Assembly: GCA_002010925.1 (NCBI GenBank)
Contig: MTLR01000128.1
Location: 1 to 11,782 of the forward strand
Length of the DNA stretch: 11,782 nt
Origin: Candidatus Bathyarchaeota archaeon JdFR-04
GTDB lineage: Archaea; Thermoproteota; Bathyarchaeia; Bathyarchaeales; UBA233
Direction of reading: 5' to 3'
In this document: in pieces, positions 1 through 7,176 of the stretch
Position numbering within the stretch: the first letter of the stretch is position 1
How the letters are laid out: each line of letters starts with the position of its first letter
The notes under the pieces: generated by a model
Seen by the model: the letters and a program-made list of their open reading frames with translations, nothing else
Told to the model about the DNA's origin: nothing
Databases searched by the model: none
Translations under genes and position numbers: made by a program

Positions 1-1
1 A

Positions 2-1246
2 ACAGCCATAACTGCCCAAAACACCACAGGAGTCTATGAAATCTTCCCAATTCCAGCAAAAACTGTTAAGAAACAAATAGAAACAACACTTGCTGACATC
101 CCAGTAAAGAATGTGAAAACTGGGATGCTTTATTCGAGGGAGATAATTAAAACGGTAGCCGAAGCCATAGCTGAATTTGAACTTACAGCAGTCATTGACC
201 CCGTGTTTAGAGCGGGAACAGGTGCTCTTCTCATCCAACAAGAAGAAGACAAGAAAGCCTTAACTCGCTTTCTTATTCCTAAAGCCTATGTTTTAACTCC
301 TAACCGATATGAAGCTGAAGACTTAGCTGGAATGCCCATTCAAACACTGGATGATATGAAGGAAGCTGCTCGAAAAATCGCTAACCTAGGAGCAGAAGCC
401 ATAATAATAAAGGGGGGGCATATAGAATCTACAGAAAAGGTTACAGACATTTTTTACTACAAAGGTAGAGTTGAAACCTTTACTAAAACTAGAGTAAATG
501 TTCCAACGCATGGAAGTGGATGCACCTTTTCCGCAGCCATAACCGCCTATCTAGCCCGAGGATTCGATCTTTACGACTCGATAGTAAAAGCTGAAAGCTT
601 TATGCATGAAGTGATAGCATTCAGCCAAAAAGTTGGAAAGGGAAGAGTACCAGTTAACCCCTCTGCGCATATCCTTAACGAAGCAGAGAAATTTCACATC
701 CTAGAAAACGTTTCTGAAGCTGTCAGAATAATTGAGGCGAACCCATTGTTTACGCGTTTTATCGCTGAAGTCGGTATGCAAGTGGGCATGGCGCTACCTT
801 ATGCTAAAGATCGAAAACACGTAGCAGCGGTTAAGGGTAGGATAGTCAGGTATGGAGGGATTCCGAGAGCTGTAGGATGCATCAAGTATGGTGTTTCTGA
901 TCACATAGCACGAATAATAACCACGGCAATGAGACATGACTCAACAAAAAGGGCTGCTATGAATTTGCGATATGACCCGCTGCTGATTAAAGGATTCCAA
1001 AGGCTTGGTCTCACCGTGGCTTTCTTCGACAGAAAACTGGAACCTAAACAAGTCAAAATTAGGGAAGGAAAAACTCTAAGCTGGGGGATTGAGGAGGCCA
1101 TCAAAAAAGCTGGAAAAGTTCCGGACGTAATTTATGACTTAGGTGATGTCGGAAAGGAACCAATGATTCGCGTTTTAGGAAATTCGGCCACCGAAGTTGT
1201 TAGAAAAGCATTAAAGGTAATTAAGCAAATAGAGAAGGCAGTTTAG
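2..1246 (+). CDS. thiDN: ThiDN: HMP/HMP-P kinase fused to archaeal thiamine-phosphate synthase (5' partial)
   Basis: Bifunctional thiamine enzyme. The ThiD half phosphorylates hydroxymethylpyrimidine and its phosphate; the ThiN half joins HMP-PP to thiazole phosphate, replacing ThiE. The reading frame is open from base 2 with no stop, and the first residues (TAITAQNTTGV) are typical internal ThiD sequence. The gene therefore begins left of the window, probably some 30-40 residues earlier, and the GTG at 113 is an internal valine. In the 414 visible residues, ThiD shows KTGML (about 39-43), IDPV (65-68), LTPN (98-101) and the anion-hole loop HGSGC (170-174), whose Cys174 is at the catalytic position. 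From about residue 240 to the end is a ThiN domain, including a conserved GGIPRAVGCIKYGVSDH stretch. It ends in TAG, followed by a T-rich stretch. Its upstream partners are not visible. Confidence 0.95.
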   Translation, partial: TAITAQNTTGVYEIFPIPAKTVKKQIETTLADIPVKNVKTGMLYSREIIKTVAEAIAEFELTAVIDPVFRAGTGALLIQQEEDKKALTRFLIPKAYVLTPNRYEAEDLAGMPIQTLDDMKEAARKIANLGAEAIIIKGGHIESTEKVTDIFYYKGRVETFTKTRVNVPTHGSGCTFSAAITAYLARGFDLYDSIVKAESFMHEVIAFSQKVGKGRVPVNPSAHILNEAEKFHILENVSEAVRIIEANPLFTRFIAEVGMQVGMALPYAKDRKHVAAVKGRIVRYGGIPRAVGCIKYGVSDHIARIITTAMRHDSTKRAAMNLRYDPLLIKGFQRLGLTVAFFDRKLEPKQVKIREGKTLSWGIEEAIKKAGKVPDVIYDLGDVGKEPMIRVLGNSATEVVRKALKVIKQIEKAV

Positions 1247-1249
1247 TAA

Positions 1250-1280
1250 AATTTTTATTTCTTTGACCTTTCCAGTTTTT
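1250..1280 (+). terminator. T-rich putative archaeal terminator after thiDN
   Basis: Immediately after the thiDN stop come runs of T (1252-1256, 1258-1260 and 1276-1280) with no obvious hairpin. Archaeal RNA polymerase can terminate at such oligo-T tracts. This is inferred from base composition only. Confidence 0.35.
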
Positions 1281-1296
1281 GATGGCTTCACGCTTT

Positions 1297-1302
1297 GGAG
1301 GT
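1297..1302 (+). promoter_or_regulatory. Strong Shine-Dalgarno for the TIP49 gene
   Basis: GGAGGT lies 8 bases before the ATG at 1311, a near-perfect match to the archaeal 16S anti-SD. It supports that ATG as the start. Confidence 0.75.
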
Positions 1303-1310
1303 AAAAAATT

Positions 1311-2687
1311 ATGGCCTCGATTCGAGAGGTTCCTACATCTCCAGCTAAACGTTTTGAAAGAATAGGTGCCCACACCCACATCAAAGGATTAGGCTTAGAT
1401 GAAAACCTTCATGCAGTAAAAATCAAAGACGGAATGGTTGGGCAAGAAAAAGCCAGAGAAGCTGCCGGGCTTGTGGTTAAACTTATCAAAGAAGGAAAAC
1501 TAAGCGGAAAATGCATAATTTTGGCTGGGCCCCCTGGAACTGGAAAAACAGCCATAGCAGTAGCTATATCCCGTGAACTCGGCGAAAACGTCCCTTTTAT
1601 ACAAATGAGTGGAAGCGAAATCTATAGCTCTGAACGGAAGAAGACGGAAATTCTTATAGAAGCTATCCGTAAGTGCATAGGCGTCGAAATTCATGAAATG
1701 CGTAAAGTGTATGAAGGGGAGATTGTCAGCTTAAACATAAACACAGCGCCTCATCCATATAACCCATATCAACGAGTTCCAGAAAGTGTTCGACTGACAT
1801 TGAAAACCAAAGAGGAGGAAAAAACAATTGAGGCTGGCGCAAGCATAGCCCAGCAAATCCTCGGTTCCGGAATATCTGAGGGACATGTAGTGCAAATAGA
1901 CGCTGAAACCGGAAGAGTCGTAAGCCTTGGGTTAAGCCTCGAAAGCACCAAGGGAAAAACTTACGATGTGGACACACGACGTAAAATTCCGCGGCCTGAA
2001 GGAAAAGTTTTAAAGGAAAAGGAATTCGTTTATATGCTGACCCTTGCGGATTTGGACGAGATAAACGCCCGAAGCCGCTCTGGAAGCTTCTTTTCACTGC
2101 TATTCGGAGGTTCAGAAACCAAGGAAATAGACACGGAAGTACGCATGGCAGTAGACCAACAAGTCAAAGAATGGGTAGACCAAGGAAAGGCTTTCATCCA
2201 TCCGGGTGTCCTCTTCATTGACGACTCGCACCTTTTAGATCTTGAAGCCTTCAGCTTTCTAGGAAGAGCCATGGAAAGCGAACTGGTCCCAATAATAATC
2301 TTAGCTACAAACCGTGGAGTAACACGGATACGGGGAACAGACGTAAAAAGTCCACTTGGATTCCCCATAGACCTAATAGACCGCGCGGTAATCATTGCTA
2401 CACACCTCTACGACGCAGAAAGTATAAGAGAAATACTAAGGATAAGAGCCAAAGAGGAAAAAATCGAAATAGATGATGAAGCTTTGGAAAAACTCACAAA
2501 TGTGGGTGCTAAAAGCTCTCTCCGCTACGCGGTGCAACTTTTAAGCCTAGCAGCTCAAAACGCCAAAGCAAAGGGAAGAGAAAAAATTGTTGGAAAGGAT
2601 GTGGAACGTGTAGACGAGCTCTTCATGGACGTAACCGAAGCCGCTGAATACCTAAAGAAATATGAGGAAAGACTTATGGTTCACTAA
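1311..2687 (+). CDS. TIP49/RuvB-like AAA+ ATPase (archaeal RUVBL1/2 homologue)
   Basis: Homologue of the eukaryotic Pontin/Reptin AAA+ ATPases, which form hexameric rings in chromatin remodelling and RNP assembly; the archaeal role is not settled. The protein has 458 residues, almost the length of human RUVBL1. The N-terminus carries the family signature RIGAHTHIKGLGL (17-29). Walker A is GPPGTGKT (73-80), and an inserted OB-fold-like domain II spans about 125-270. Walker B is LFIDDSH (301-307), sensor 1 is ATNRG (332-336), the putative arginine finger is R358 in LIDRA, and sensor 2 is R405 in SSLRYA. Odd point: the catalytic Glu of Walker B (family consensus IDEVH) is Asp305 here. The start is fixed by GGAGGT. 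The gene stands 64 bases after thiDN and 79 before the next gene, so it may have its own transcript. Family assignment is very secure; function in this organism is not. Confidence 0.96.
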   Translation: MASIREVPTSPAKRFERIGAHTHIKGLGLDENLHAVKIKDGMVGQEKAREAAGLVVKLIKEGKLSGKCIILAGPPGTGKTAIAVAISRELGENVPFIQMSGSEIYSSERKKTEILIEAIRKCIGVEIHEMRKVYEGEIVSLNINTAPHPYNPYQRVPESVRLTLKTKEEEKTIEAGASIAQQILGSGISEGHVVQIDAETGRVVSLGLSLESTKGKTYDVDTRRKIPRPEGKVLKEKEFVYMLTLADLDEINARSRSGSFFSLLFGGSETKEIDTEVRMAVDQQVKEWVDQGKAFIHPGVLFIDDSHLLDLEAFSFLGRAMESELVPIIILATNRGVTRIRGTDVKSPLGFPIDLIDRAVIIATHLYDAESIREILRIRAKEEKIEIDDEALEKLTNVGAKSSLRYAVQLLSLAAQNAKAKGREKIVGKDVERVDELFMDVTEAAEYLKKYEERLMVH

Positions 2688-2766
2688 AACTTTTTCTAAA
2701 TACATATTCAAACTTAACAATCCTTTAATTCTGTTTAACCTTTTTCCTATCAAAGAGGCTATATCA

Positions 2767-3099
2767 ATGTCTGAACGTAAACGTAAACGTGAAGAACTTC
2801 TTGGCTTAGCCGAAGAAACAGGCTTTCTCCTAGAGGCTTCCCCAGTAGAGGTGGGCTCTGGATATTCTATCTCTATAAGCTACGATGAGGAAGAAACCCC
2901 CATAATTCATGTGAAAACTTACGGAGAAGTCGATTTAATAGAATTACGAAAGGAAATAAGGAAGGTATATCCTAATGCAAAAATCGAAGGCATGCCAAAA
3001 ACACCGAATGTCAAGATAATAAGTATTCATAAAAAGAAGAAAAGAAGAAATCGAAAGACAATGAAGAAAACTTCACATAAAAAATCCAAGTCAAAATAA
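2767..3099 (+). CDS. Small hypothetical protein with a lysine/arginine-rich C-terminal tail
   Basis: I do not recognise a family. The protein of 110 residues has a charged N-terminal helix (SERKRKREELLGLAEETGF), a central beta-alpha region of about 25-95 (ISISYDEEETPIIHVKTYGEVDLIELRKEI) and a tail of roughly 22 residues that is almost all Lys, Arg, Ser, Thr or His. Such a tail suggests nucleic-acid binding, perhaps ribosome or DNA association; this is inference only. The ATG at 2767 was chosen because AAAGAGG (2752-2758) sits 8 bases upstream. The frame stays open back to 2662, but that would overlap the TIP49 gene and add a hydrophobic, AT-rich segment that reads like translated promoter. 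It could be co-transcribed with the TIP49 gene or use the AT-rich 2691-2735 stretch as promoter. Confidence 0.75.
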   Translation: MSERKRKREELLGLAEETGFLLEASPVEVGSGYSISISYDEEETPIIHVKTYGEVDLIELRKEIRKVYPNAKIEGMPKTPNVKIISIHKKKKRRNRKTMKKTSHKKSKSK

Positions 3100-3209
3100 T
3101 AGTTCCCGCCCGAATTTTAAGGCCGCGACCCGAGATTAAAAATAAATTAAATTTTCTCATTTATAAATTTCACTACAAAAACAACAAAAATAATGTGTGG
3201 TTTTAGGGG
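3100..3209. other. Convergent intergenic region, no gene seen
   Basis: This spacer lies between the ends of the basic-tail gene (+) and the winged-helix gene (-). It contains two similar GC-rich patches on the minus strand (TCGGGTCGCGG and TTCGGGCGGG), then AT-rich sequence including TTTATAAATTT near 3160-3170. I find no tRNA fold, no start with a usable ORF and no convincing hairpin. Confidence 0.5.
3177..3191 (-). terminator. Oligo-T tracts after the winged-helix gene
   Basis: On the minus strand, two runs of five T separated by four bases lie about 20-30 bases past the stop of the winged-helix gene. This matches the intrinsic oligo-T termination pattern of Archaea. It would end the lysS-regulator transcript. 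Confidence 0.4.
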
Positions 3210-3512
3210 TTAGATGATTCTCGTCCGAATCTTGTGTTGTTCCACCGTTTGCAGAAAATGTAAACCTTTATTCGTTATCTTGTAGGTTTCCATATCGGTA
3301 AATACAATAAAACCATTGATTATGAGGAGTTTTATGTACTTGTTCGCCTGTGTGTAATTCAGATTAGCGCTTTGCATTATCTGAGTTTTCTTTTTACCTG
3401 TAGGCGAATTGCTTACTGATTTAAGAATGTCGCTCATAATGGTTACTCTGTCCCTGTATTTAAATGACCTAACGAAAAATGAGCCAATAGATGGAAGACT
3501 TATATTAAACAT
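3210..3512 (-). CDS. ArnR1-like winged helix-turn-helix regulator
   Basis: Small archaeal DNA-binding protein of about 100 residues, of the one-domain winged-helix type (PF14947-like) common in Thermoproteota. The core runs from KYRDRVTIMSDIL to the C-terminus. The recognition region is KTQIMQSANLNYTQANKYIK (about residues 42-61), followed by LLIINGFI and a wing/strand ending in YKITNKGLHFL. ATG at 3512 was taken as start; a GTG codon directly before it (3515) is an alternative. A GAGGAGGA Shine-Dalgarno at about 3521-3528 supports either. It lies 60 bases downstream of lysS on the same strand, so co-transcription with lysS is possible. Target genes are unknown, and nothing in the sequence shows what it senses. 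Confidence 0.8.
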   Translation of the reverse strand: MFNISLPSIGSFFVRSFKYRDRVTIMSDILKSVSNSPTGKKKTQIMQSANLNYTQANKYIKLLIINGFIVFTDMETYKITNKGLHFLQTVEQHKIRTRII

Positions 3513-3572
3513 CACTTCCTTCCTCCTCTAAATATAAGATTGTGTTTTGTAAACTTATGTTTTTTGCTTCAT

Positions 3573-5171
3573 CTAGCTAAGTGCACGTTTTAGCGCTTGG
3601 ATGACATTCTGCCGCCCCATTGTTATTATGTAAGGTCCAAGTCTTGGTCCATGTGAAACGCCTATTAGTATTTTATATAGGGTTTGAAAGAATTTTCTTG
3701 GCGGAATTTCGTGTTTTTTGGCTATGTTAAATATGGCGTTTTGGATCTTTTCGGTGTTTTCTTCTTTTTCTAAAATTTCGATGAGTTCTTTTATTGCATT
3801 TCTTTCTTTGGATGTTATTTCAATTGTTGCTTCTTTTATTTCTTGAAAGTCTTTTATCCAGTTAAGGGCGTATTCTATTCGTTTTTCAAGAGTTGAGTTG
3901 GGTTTTTGATTCGGTTTTAGGTAACGGTATTGCTGAAGTTTTTGGATTAGAAATTTTTTTGGGCTTCCTTTGGGGGCTACTTTGGCTAGGAAGGTTAGTA
4001 GGTTGTAGGGTACATGAATGCTTGGTTTTTTTGGAGGTTTGAGTGCCCAGCAGTACTTGTAAAGTCCCGTAAGTTTCGCTTTTTCCTTTTCATCTTTTAT
4101 TGTTTTCATTCCGAAGTATATTTTTTCAAGTTCATCGAGTTCGTTCATGTAAGTTGGTATATCTGTTACATCAAGGGTGCGGGTGCCAACGAAGCGTTTG
4201 AGCATGAGCAACATAAGCGATTGAGGTGAACCATAACGGAACCATGTTTGAGGAGTAAACACATTCCCGGCAGATTTTGAAAGCCTTTTCCCGCTTTTAT
4301 CTAAGAAAAGTTCGTATTTGGCATGAGCAGGCGGTTCATAGCCAAGTATTTCTCGACATATTCTGTCGTTTACGCGTACGGAGTCGGCTATTTCTTTTCC
4401 GTAGGCTTCAAACCTTATGTCCAGCGCTTTCCATCGAACCGCGAATTCTCCTTTCCAGCTTAGCTTTCCTTCGCCTTTAGTGTAATCAGATTCTCCCTTG
4501 TATCCACATCCCTCAAGCCATCGTCCTTTAACTTCCATTCCTTCGCATACATAAAGCACTTTTTCTTCCTTTGGAAGGAACTCATAAGCTTTAGTGGTGT
4601 AGATGCGTCCACAGTTTTCGCAAACAGCAAAGTAGGGTAGGGCTTCAAGAAACTTTTCTTGCCCGACTTCTTCTCTTACTATTTCACCTATTCTTTTGGC
4701 GTTTAGTAGTATTGTTTGAATTTCGGCCTTAAATAAGCCTTTGTGATAGACCTTTGTTGCGGACATGAACTTATATTCTATTCCGCATTTGTCTAAAGCT
4801 TCTAGAAGAAGAAGCGTCATGTGTTCACCGTAGCTTTTGTGACATTGGAAGGGATCAGGAATCGACGTAACCGGATGCCCCAAATATTTTTTCAAGGATT
4901 CGGGAAGTCCTGCCGGAACTTTTCTAAGTCCATCTTTGTCATCAGCGAAGGCGATCATCTCGGAATTATGGCCTTGTTCTCGGAGAGCAAGAGTTACAGC
5001 AAAAGCGCGAGCTGCATCGCTTAAGTTCCCTATGTGTGGGAAACCTGATGCGGCAATGCCCATTTCGGTTCTGATAAGATTTAGGCTTCTGCCTAGCTTC
5101 CGCTCTCTCTCAATAATTTGAACAGCCATCTTATCATACCATGTTCCATGACCAATTATCTGCCTGCTCAT
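3573..5171 (-). CDS. lysS: Class I (archaeal-type) lysyl-tRNA synthetase
   Basis: Charges tRNA-Lys with lysine in the cytoplasm. This is the class I enzyme (Rossmann fold, LysK type) found in most Archaea and some bacteria, unrelated to class II LysRS. In 532 residues it shows the HIGH-type motif GFPHIGNLSD (43-52), the KMSKS-type loop GKRLSKSAGN (294-303), and cysteines C184xxC187 with C209 and C222 that look like the zinc-binding insert. The conserved DKDGLRKVP stretch (78-86) is also typical. The C-terminal half is helical and ends in a conserved PRLGPYI. The ATG at 5171 has AAAGGA about 12 bases upstream, a rather long spacing, but no better in-frame start is visible. It sits 68 bases after the membrane-protein gene on the same strand and probably has its own TATA element in that gap. 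Confidence 0.97.
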   Translation of the reverse strand: MSRQIIGHGTWYDKMAVQIIERERKLGRSLNLIRTEMGIAASGFPHIGNLSDAARAFAVTLALREQGHNSEMIAFADDKDGLRKVPAGLPESLKKYLGHPVTSIPDPFQCHKSYGEHMTLLLLEALDKCGIEYKFMSATKVYHKGLFKAEIQTILLNAKRIGEIVREEVGQEKFLEALPYFAVCENCGRIYTTKAYEFLPKEEKVLYVCEGMEVKGRWLEGCGYKGESDYTKGEGKLSWKGEFAVRWKALDIRFEAYGKEIADSVRVNDRICREILGYEPPAHAKYELFLDKSGKRLSKSAGNVFTPQTWFRYGSPQSLMLLMLKRFVGTRTLDVTDIPTYMNELDELEKIYFGMKTIKDEKEKAKLTGLYKYCWALKPPKKPSIHVPYNLLTFLAKVAPKGSPKKFLIQKLQQYRYLKPNQKPNSTLEKRIEYALNWIKDFQEIKEATIEITSKERNAIKELIEILEKEENTEKIQNAIFNIAKKHEIPPRKFFQTLYKILIGVSHGPRLGPYIITMGRQNVIQALKRALS

Positions 5172-5220
5172 ATCATCATGTTTTCCTTTGACGCTCGTTA
5201 ATAAGAAAGAGTGACGTAAA

Positions 5221-5238
5221 ATAAAACTGTTTTATATG
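5221..5238 (-). promoter_or_regulatory. Putative lysS TATA element within a perfect short palindrome
   Basis: On the minus strand this reads CATATAAAAC followed by AGTTTTAT. ATATAAAA is a good archaeal TATA box, about 60 bases before the lysS ATG, which would give a leader of some 35 bases. The ATAAAAC/GTTTTAT arms (5221-5227 and 5229-5235) are perfect inverted repeats around one base. They might instead mark the end of the upstream SPFH transcript. Confidence 0.4.
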
Positions 5239-5239
5239 T

Positions 5240-5584
5240 CTAACCACGTTTCAAGGCCGCAGCAATAGCTAGAGACCCAAGCAATGCCGCTATCGCTGCA
5301 ACACTATAAACAAGCGGCATTCCACGGATATTAAGAAACCATAAGCTCCCTACAGTCGTAGTGAGCATACCACAACCAAAGGTGCTAAAGGGGCTACGTG
5401 CGTATTTCTGTGGGTATTTAAGTTTTATAGCCGCTAGAACCATCATCCAAACTCCTAAAAACACTAAAAGCGCTGCTGGAAACTCATTCCATGCAATAAT
5501 TTGTGCTGCTGGTAAAATTAAGGAAATTGCCAAAAATATTAACGCCACACCATAGGAAGCCAAGCCAATTCTTTCGCTAGACAT
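5240..5584 (-). CDS. Small four-helix integral membrane protein
   Basis: I recognise no named family. The protein has 114 residues and four hydrophobic segments, at about 8-30, 34-53, 70-85 and 89-110. A polar, basic loop between helices 2 and 3 (KLKYPQKYARSPFSTFGCG) probably faces the cytoplasm. There is no signal peptide and no catalytic motif. A clear AAGGAG lies about 10 bases upstream of the ATG at 5584. The gene starts only 15 bases after the SPFH gene, so it is most likely the last gene of that operon and could act as its membrane anchor. That role is inferred from position alone. Confidence 0.8.
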   Translation of the reverse strand: MSSERIGLASYGVALIFLAISLILPAAQIIAWNEFPAALLVFLGVWMMVLAAIKLKYPQKYARSPFSTFGCGMLTTTVGSLWFLNIRGMPLVYSVAAIAALLGSLAIAAALKRG

Positions 5585-5599
5585 GTTAACATTTCTCCT

Positions 5600-6568
5600 T
5601 TATCTTATTTTAGCTCCACATTCAGGACAAAACTTTGCTGTAGCAGGTATTTGGCTTCCACACTTAGGACATTTTGTAATTCCAGTTGTTGGCGGAGCAA
5701 TTTTTGTTCCACATTCTGGGCAGAATTTAGATGTGGCAGGTATCCGCGCATTGCATTTAGGACAGATGATCAGCGGAGCTGCTGGCGCTTGGGCGGGTCC
5801 TGTAGGCGTCATTATTTGAGGAATCAGCACCATTCCAGTACCTAAAGCGGCTCCTGGAGACTTTCCCAACTCCTCGGCTGCTTTTTTAACGGTTTCCATC
5901 CGTAAGACCTCAGCGGGCGTGGCTCTTCCGGTACGGAGCCAGAACAACCGTTCCCGATATTCTGGAGTAGTGTCAATTCCTTCGAATCGTAGGTCTGTCA
6001 GTTCTAGCCCTATTCGGCGGAAAGCGTCTAATATAGCGTTTTTCACAGTCATAGAGGTTTCATCCAGCTTAGTGAAAACGGTTAGCAGATCATATCTTGA
6101 GATTTCATCGATTAGTTTTTCATTAATAAAACCACGTAGATACTCGTTTACGTCCGCCGTGGTATAGGCATTTTGCCCACCAACCACCTCCATAACAAAG
6201 AGTTGAGGGTTTTCCACCTTAAACCAGAAGGTTCCATGAATCTGCAGAGGTGCGAGTTCTGTTGTCTGCGCTCTCGTCCCATATTTCCCAGCAAAAACCT
6301 TCGTTGAAACAAATATCACATTAGCCTTGAAAGGTTTTTCTCCAAAGCCAGCTATCCGAGAGAGGATGCCTGTTAGTAGAGGTAGGTTCAGCGTTGTCAG
6401 TGTGTGTCTCCCAGGCCCAAAAACGTCATAGGCTTTTCCGTCACGGAAGAAAACTGCTACTTGATACTCGCGCACTATAAGTTGGGCGCCCCACGTGATT
6501 TCTTCTTCCGGATGTTTCCAAACGATTTCCTCTGGACCAGGATTTTCCCATTCTATGACCTGTGGCAT
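5600..6568 (-). CDS. SPFH-domain protein (YdjI/virion-core-like) with two C-terminal zinc ribbons
   Basis: Member of the SPFH (band 7) superfamily, which makes membrane-associated scaffolds. It resembles the subgroup annotated as virion core protein-like and exemplified by Bacillus YdjI. In 322 residues, an SPFH domain (about 27-215) includes VFGPGRHTLTTLNLPLL and YLRGFINEKLIDEISRYDL. A short linker rich in Gly, Pro and Ala (240-266) follows, then two zinc ribbons: C269xxC272/C283xxC286 and C300xxC303/C314xxC317. There is no N-terminal transmembrane helix, unlike stomatin or HflK, so membrane contact would be peripheral or through a partner. ATG 6568 comes one base after the upstream stop, and its SD (GAGGT) lies inside the last codons of the coiled-coil gene, so translational coupling is likely. 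Confidence 0.9.
   Translation of the reverse strand: MPQVIEWENPGPEEIVWKHPEEEITWGAQLIVREYQVAVFFRDGKAYDVFGPGRHTLTTLNLPLLTGILSRIAGFGEKPFKANVIFVSTKVFAGKYGTRAQTTELAPLQIHGTFWFKVENPQLFVMEVVGGQNAYTTADVNEYLRGFINEKLIDEISRYDLLTVFTKLDETSMTVKNAILDAFRRIGLELTDLRFEGIDTTPEYRERLFWLRTGRATPAEVLRMETVKKAAEELGKSPGAALGTGMVLIPQIMTPTGPAQAPAAPLIICPKCNARIPATSKFCPECGTKIAPPTTGITKCPKCGSQIPATAKFCPECGAKIR
5616..5801 (-). repeat. Tandem duplication encoding the paired zinc ribbons
   Basis: Two diverged copies with a 93-base period encode 31-residue units, CPKCNARIPATSKFCPECG and CPKCGSQIPATAKFCPECG. The shared residues include IPAT and KFCPECG. This indicates internal duplication of one zinc ribbon. Confidence 0.75.
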
Positions 6569-6569
6569 G

Positions 6570-7106
6570 TTACCTCATCCCTCGAATTGTTTCAGTGCGT
6601 TCAGTAAAAGTTTGTTCTAGACCTTCCACGAGGCTTCTTAGCTTTTGGACATGTTCCTTTGCTTTCTCGAGTTTTTGTTCAAACGTTTCACTTTTGAAAG
6701 TTTTTGCGGTTTGGGTTATTTCTCCGATCTGCTCTAGGAGTTTGGTGTCGAAGTTTATCATGCGATCTAGGTCCTCTTCTTCAACTTTTACTGCGTCGAA
6801 GAAACCTGTATATCCGTATGGAGCGTGGTTTATTTTTTCGGCTATTCGGTCGAATATCATTACTAGTTTATCTACGTCATTTAAAACATCGTGTCTTCGT
6901 TGCTCAGAAAGTTTTTGAAGGGCTTCTTTAACCTCGTTTTTGGCTTCGACGAGTCTTCGATAAAGGTGATCTCGAATTAACCTATCGGCTTCTCTCCTAA
7001 GCTCCTTCTCCTTATAGCCCCTAAACCCAGGAAGTTCAGCAAGTATACGCTCAGACAAGCGCATTTCGCTTTTAACTTTTTCATAAACATTTTTCTTTTC
7101 GTTCAA
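6570..7106 (-). CDS. Coiled-coil protein of the SPFH operon
   Basis: The protein has 178 residues and is almost entirely helical and charged, with long heptad-like stretches (about 30-75 and 115-170). It carries a conserved-looking element, LPGFRGYKEKELRREAD (about 24-40). I do not know a named function. Comparable coiled-coil proteins occur beside SPFH/zinc-ribbon genes in other prokaryotes, and its position matches that of PspA-type or accessory coiled-coil proteins, but I see no firm PspA signature. The start is TTG at 7106: an in-frame TGA lies 9 bases upstream and GAGG sits 7 bases before it. The first ATG, at codon 15, has no SD. The gap upstream holds an AT-rich TTTTATATTAC (about 7130-7140), so an extra internal promoter is possible. 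It ends one base before the SPFH gene. Confidence 0.82.
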   Translation of the reverse strand: MNEKKNVYEKVKSEMRLSERILAELPGFRGYKEKELRREADRLIRDHLYRRLVEAKNEVKEALQKLSEQRRHDVLNDVDKLVMIFDRIAEKINHAPYGYTGFFDAVKVEEEDLDRMINFDTKLLEQIGEITQTAKTFKSETFEQKLEKAKEHVQKLRSLVEGLEQTFTERTETIRGMR

Positions 7107-7176
7107 AATTTTTCCTCACGAAACTTTGAGTAATATAAAAGTAGCAAGAGCCCCTTTTAAAGTTTCACCGGTTCTT

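Noticed and set aside
113..115. GTG as start of the thiamine gene
   Set aside because: The frame is open to the left edge and the 37 codons before it encode conserved ThiD sequence, so it is an internal valine.
1726..2395. Two minus-strand ORFs of about 120 codons opposite the TIP49 gene
   Set aside because: They lie wholly antisense to a clearly recognised gene and their translations have the Ser/Arg/Pro/Leu-rich look of shadow frames, with no SD.
2662..2766. Upstream 35-codon extension of the basic-tail protein
   Set aside because: It overlaps the TIP49 gene, lacks an SD and translates AT-rich promoter-like sequence, while ATG 2767 has a good SD.
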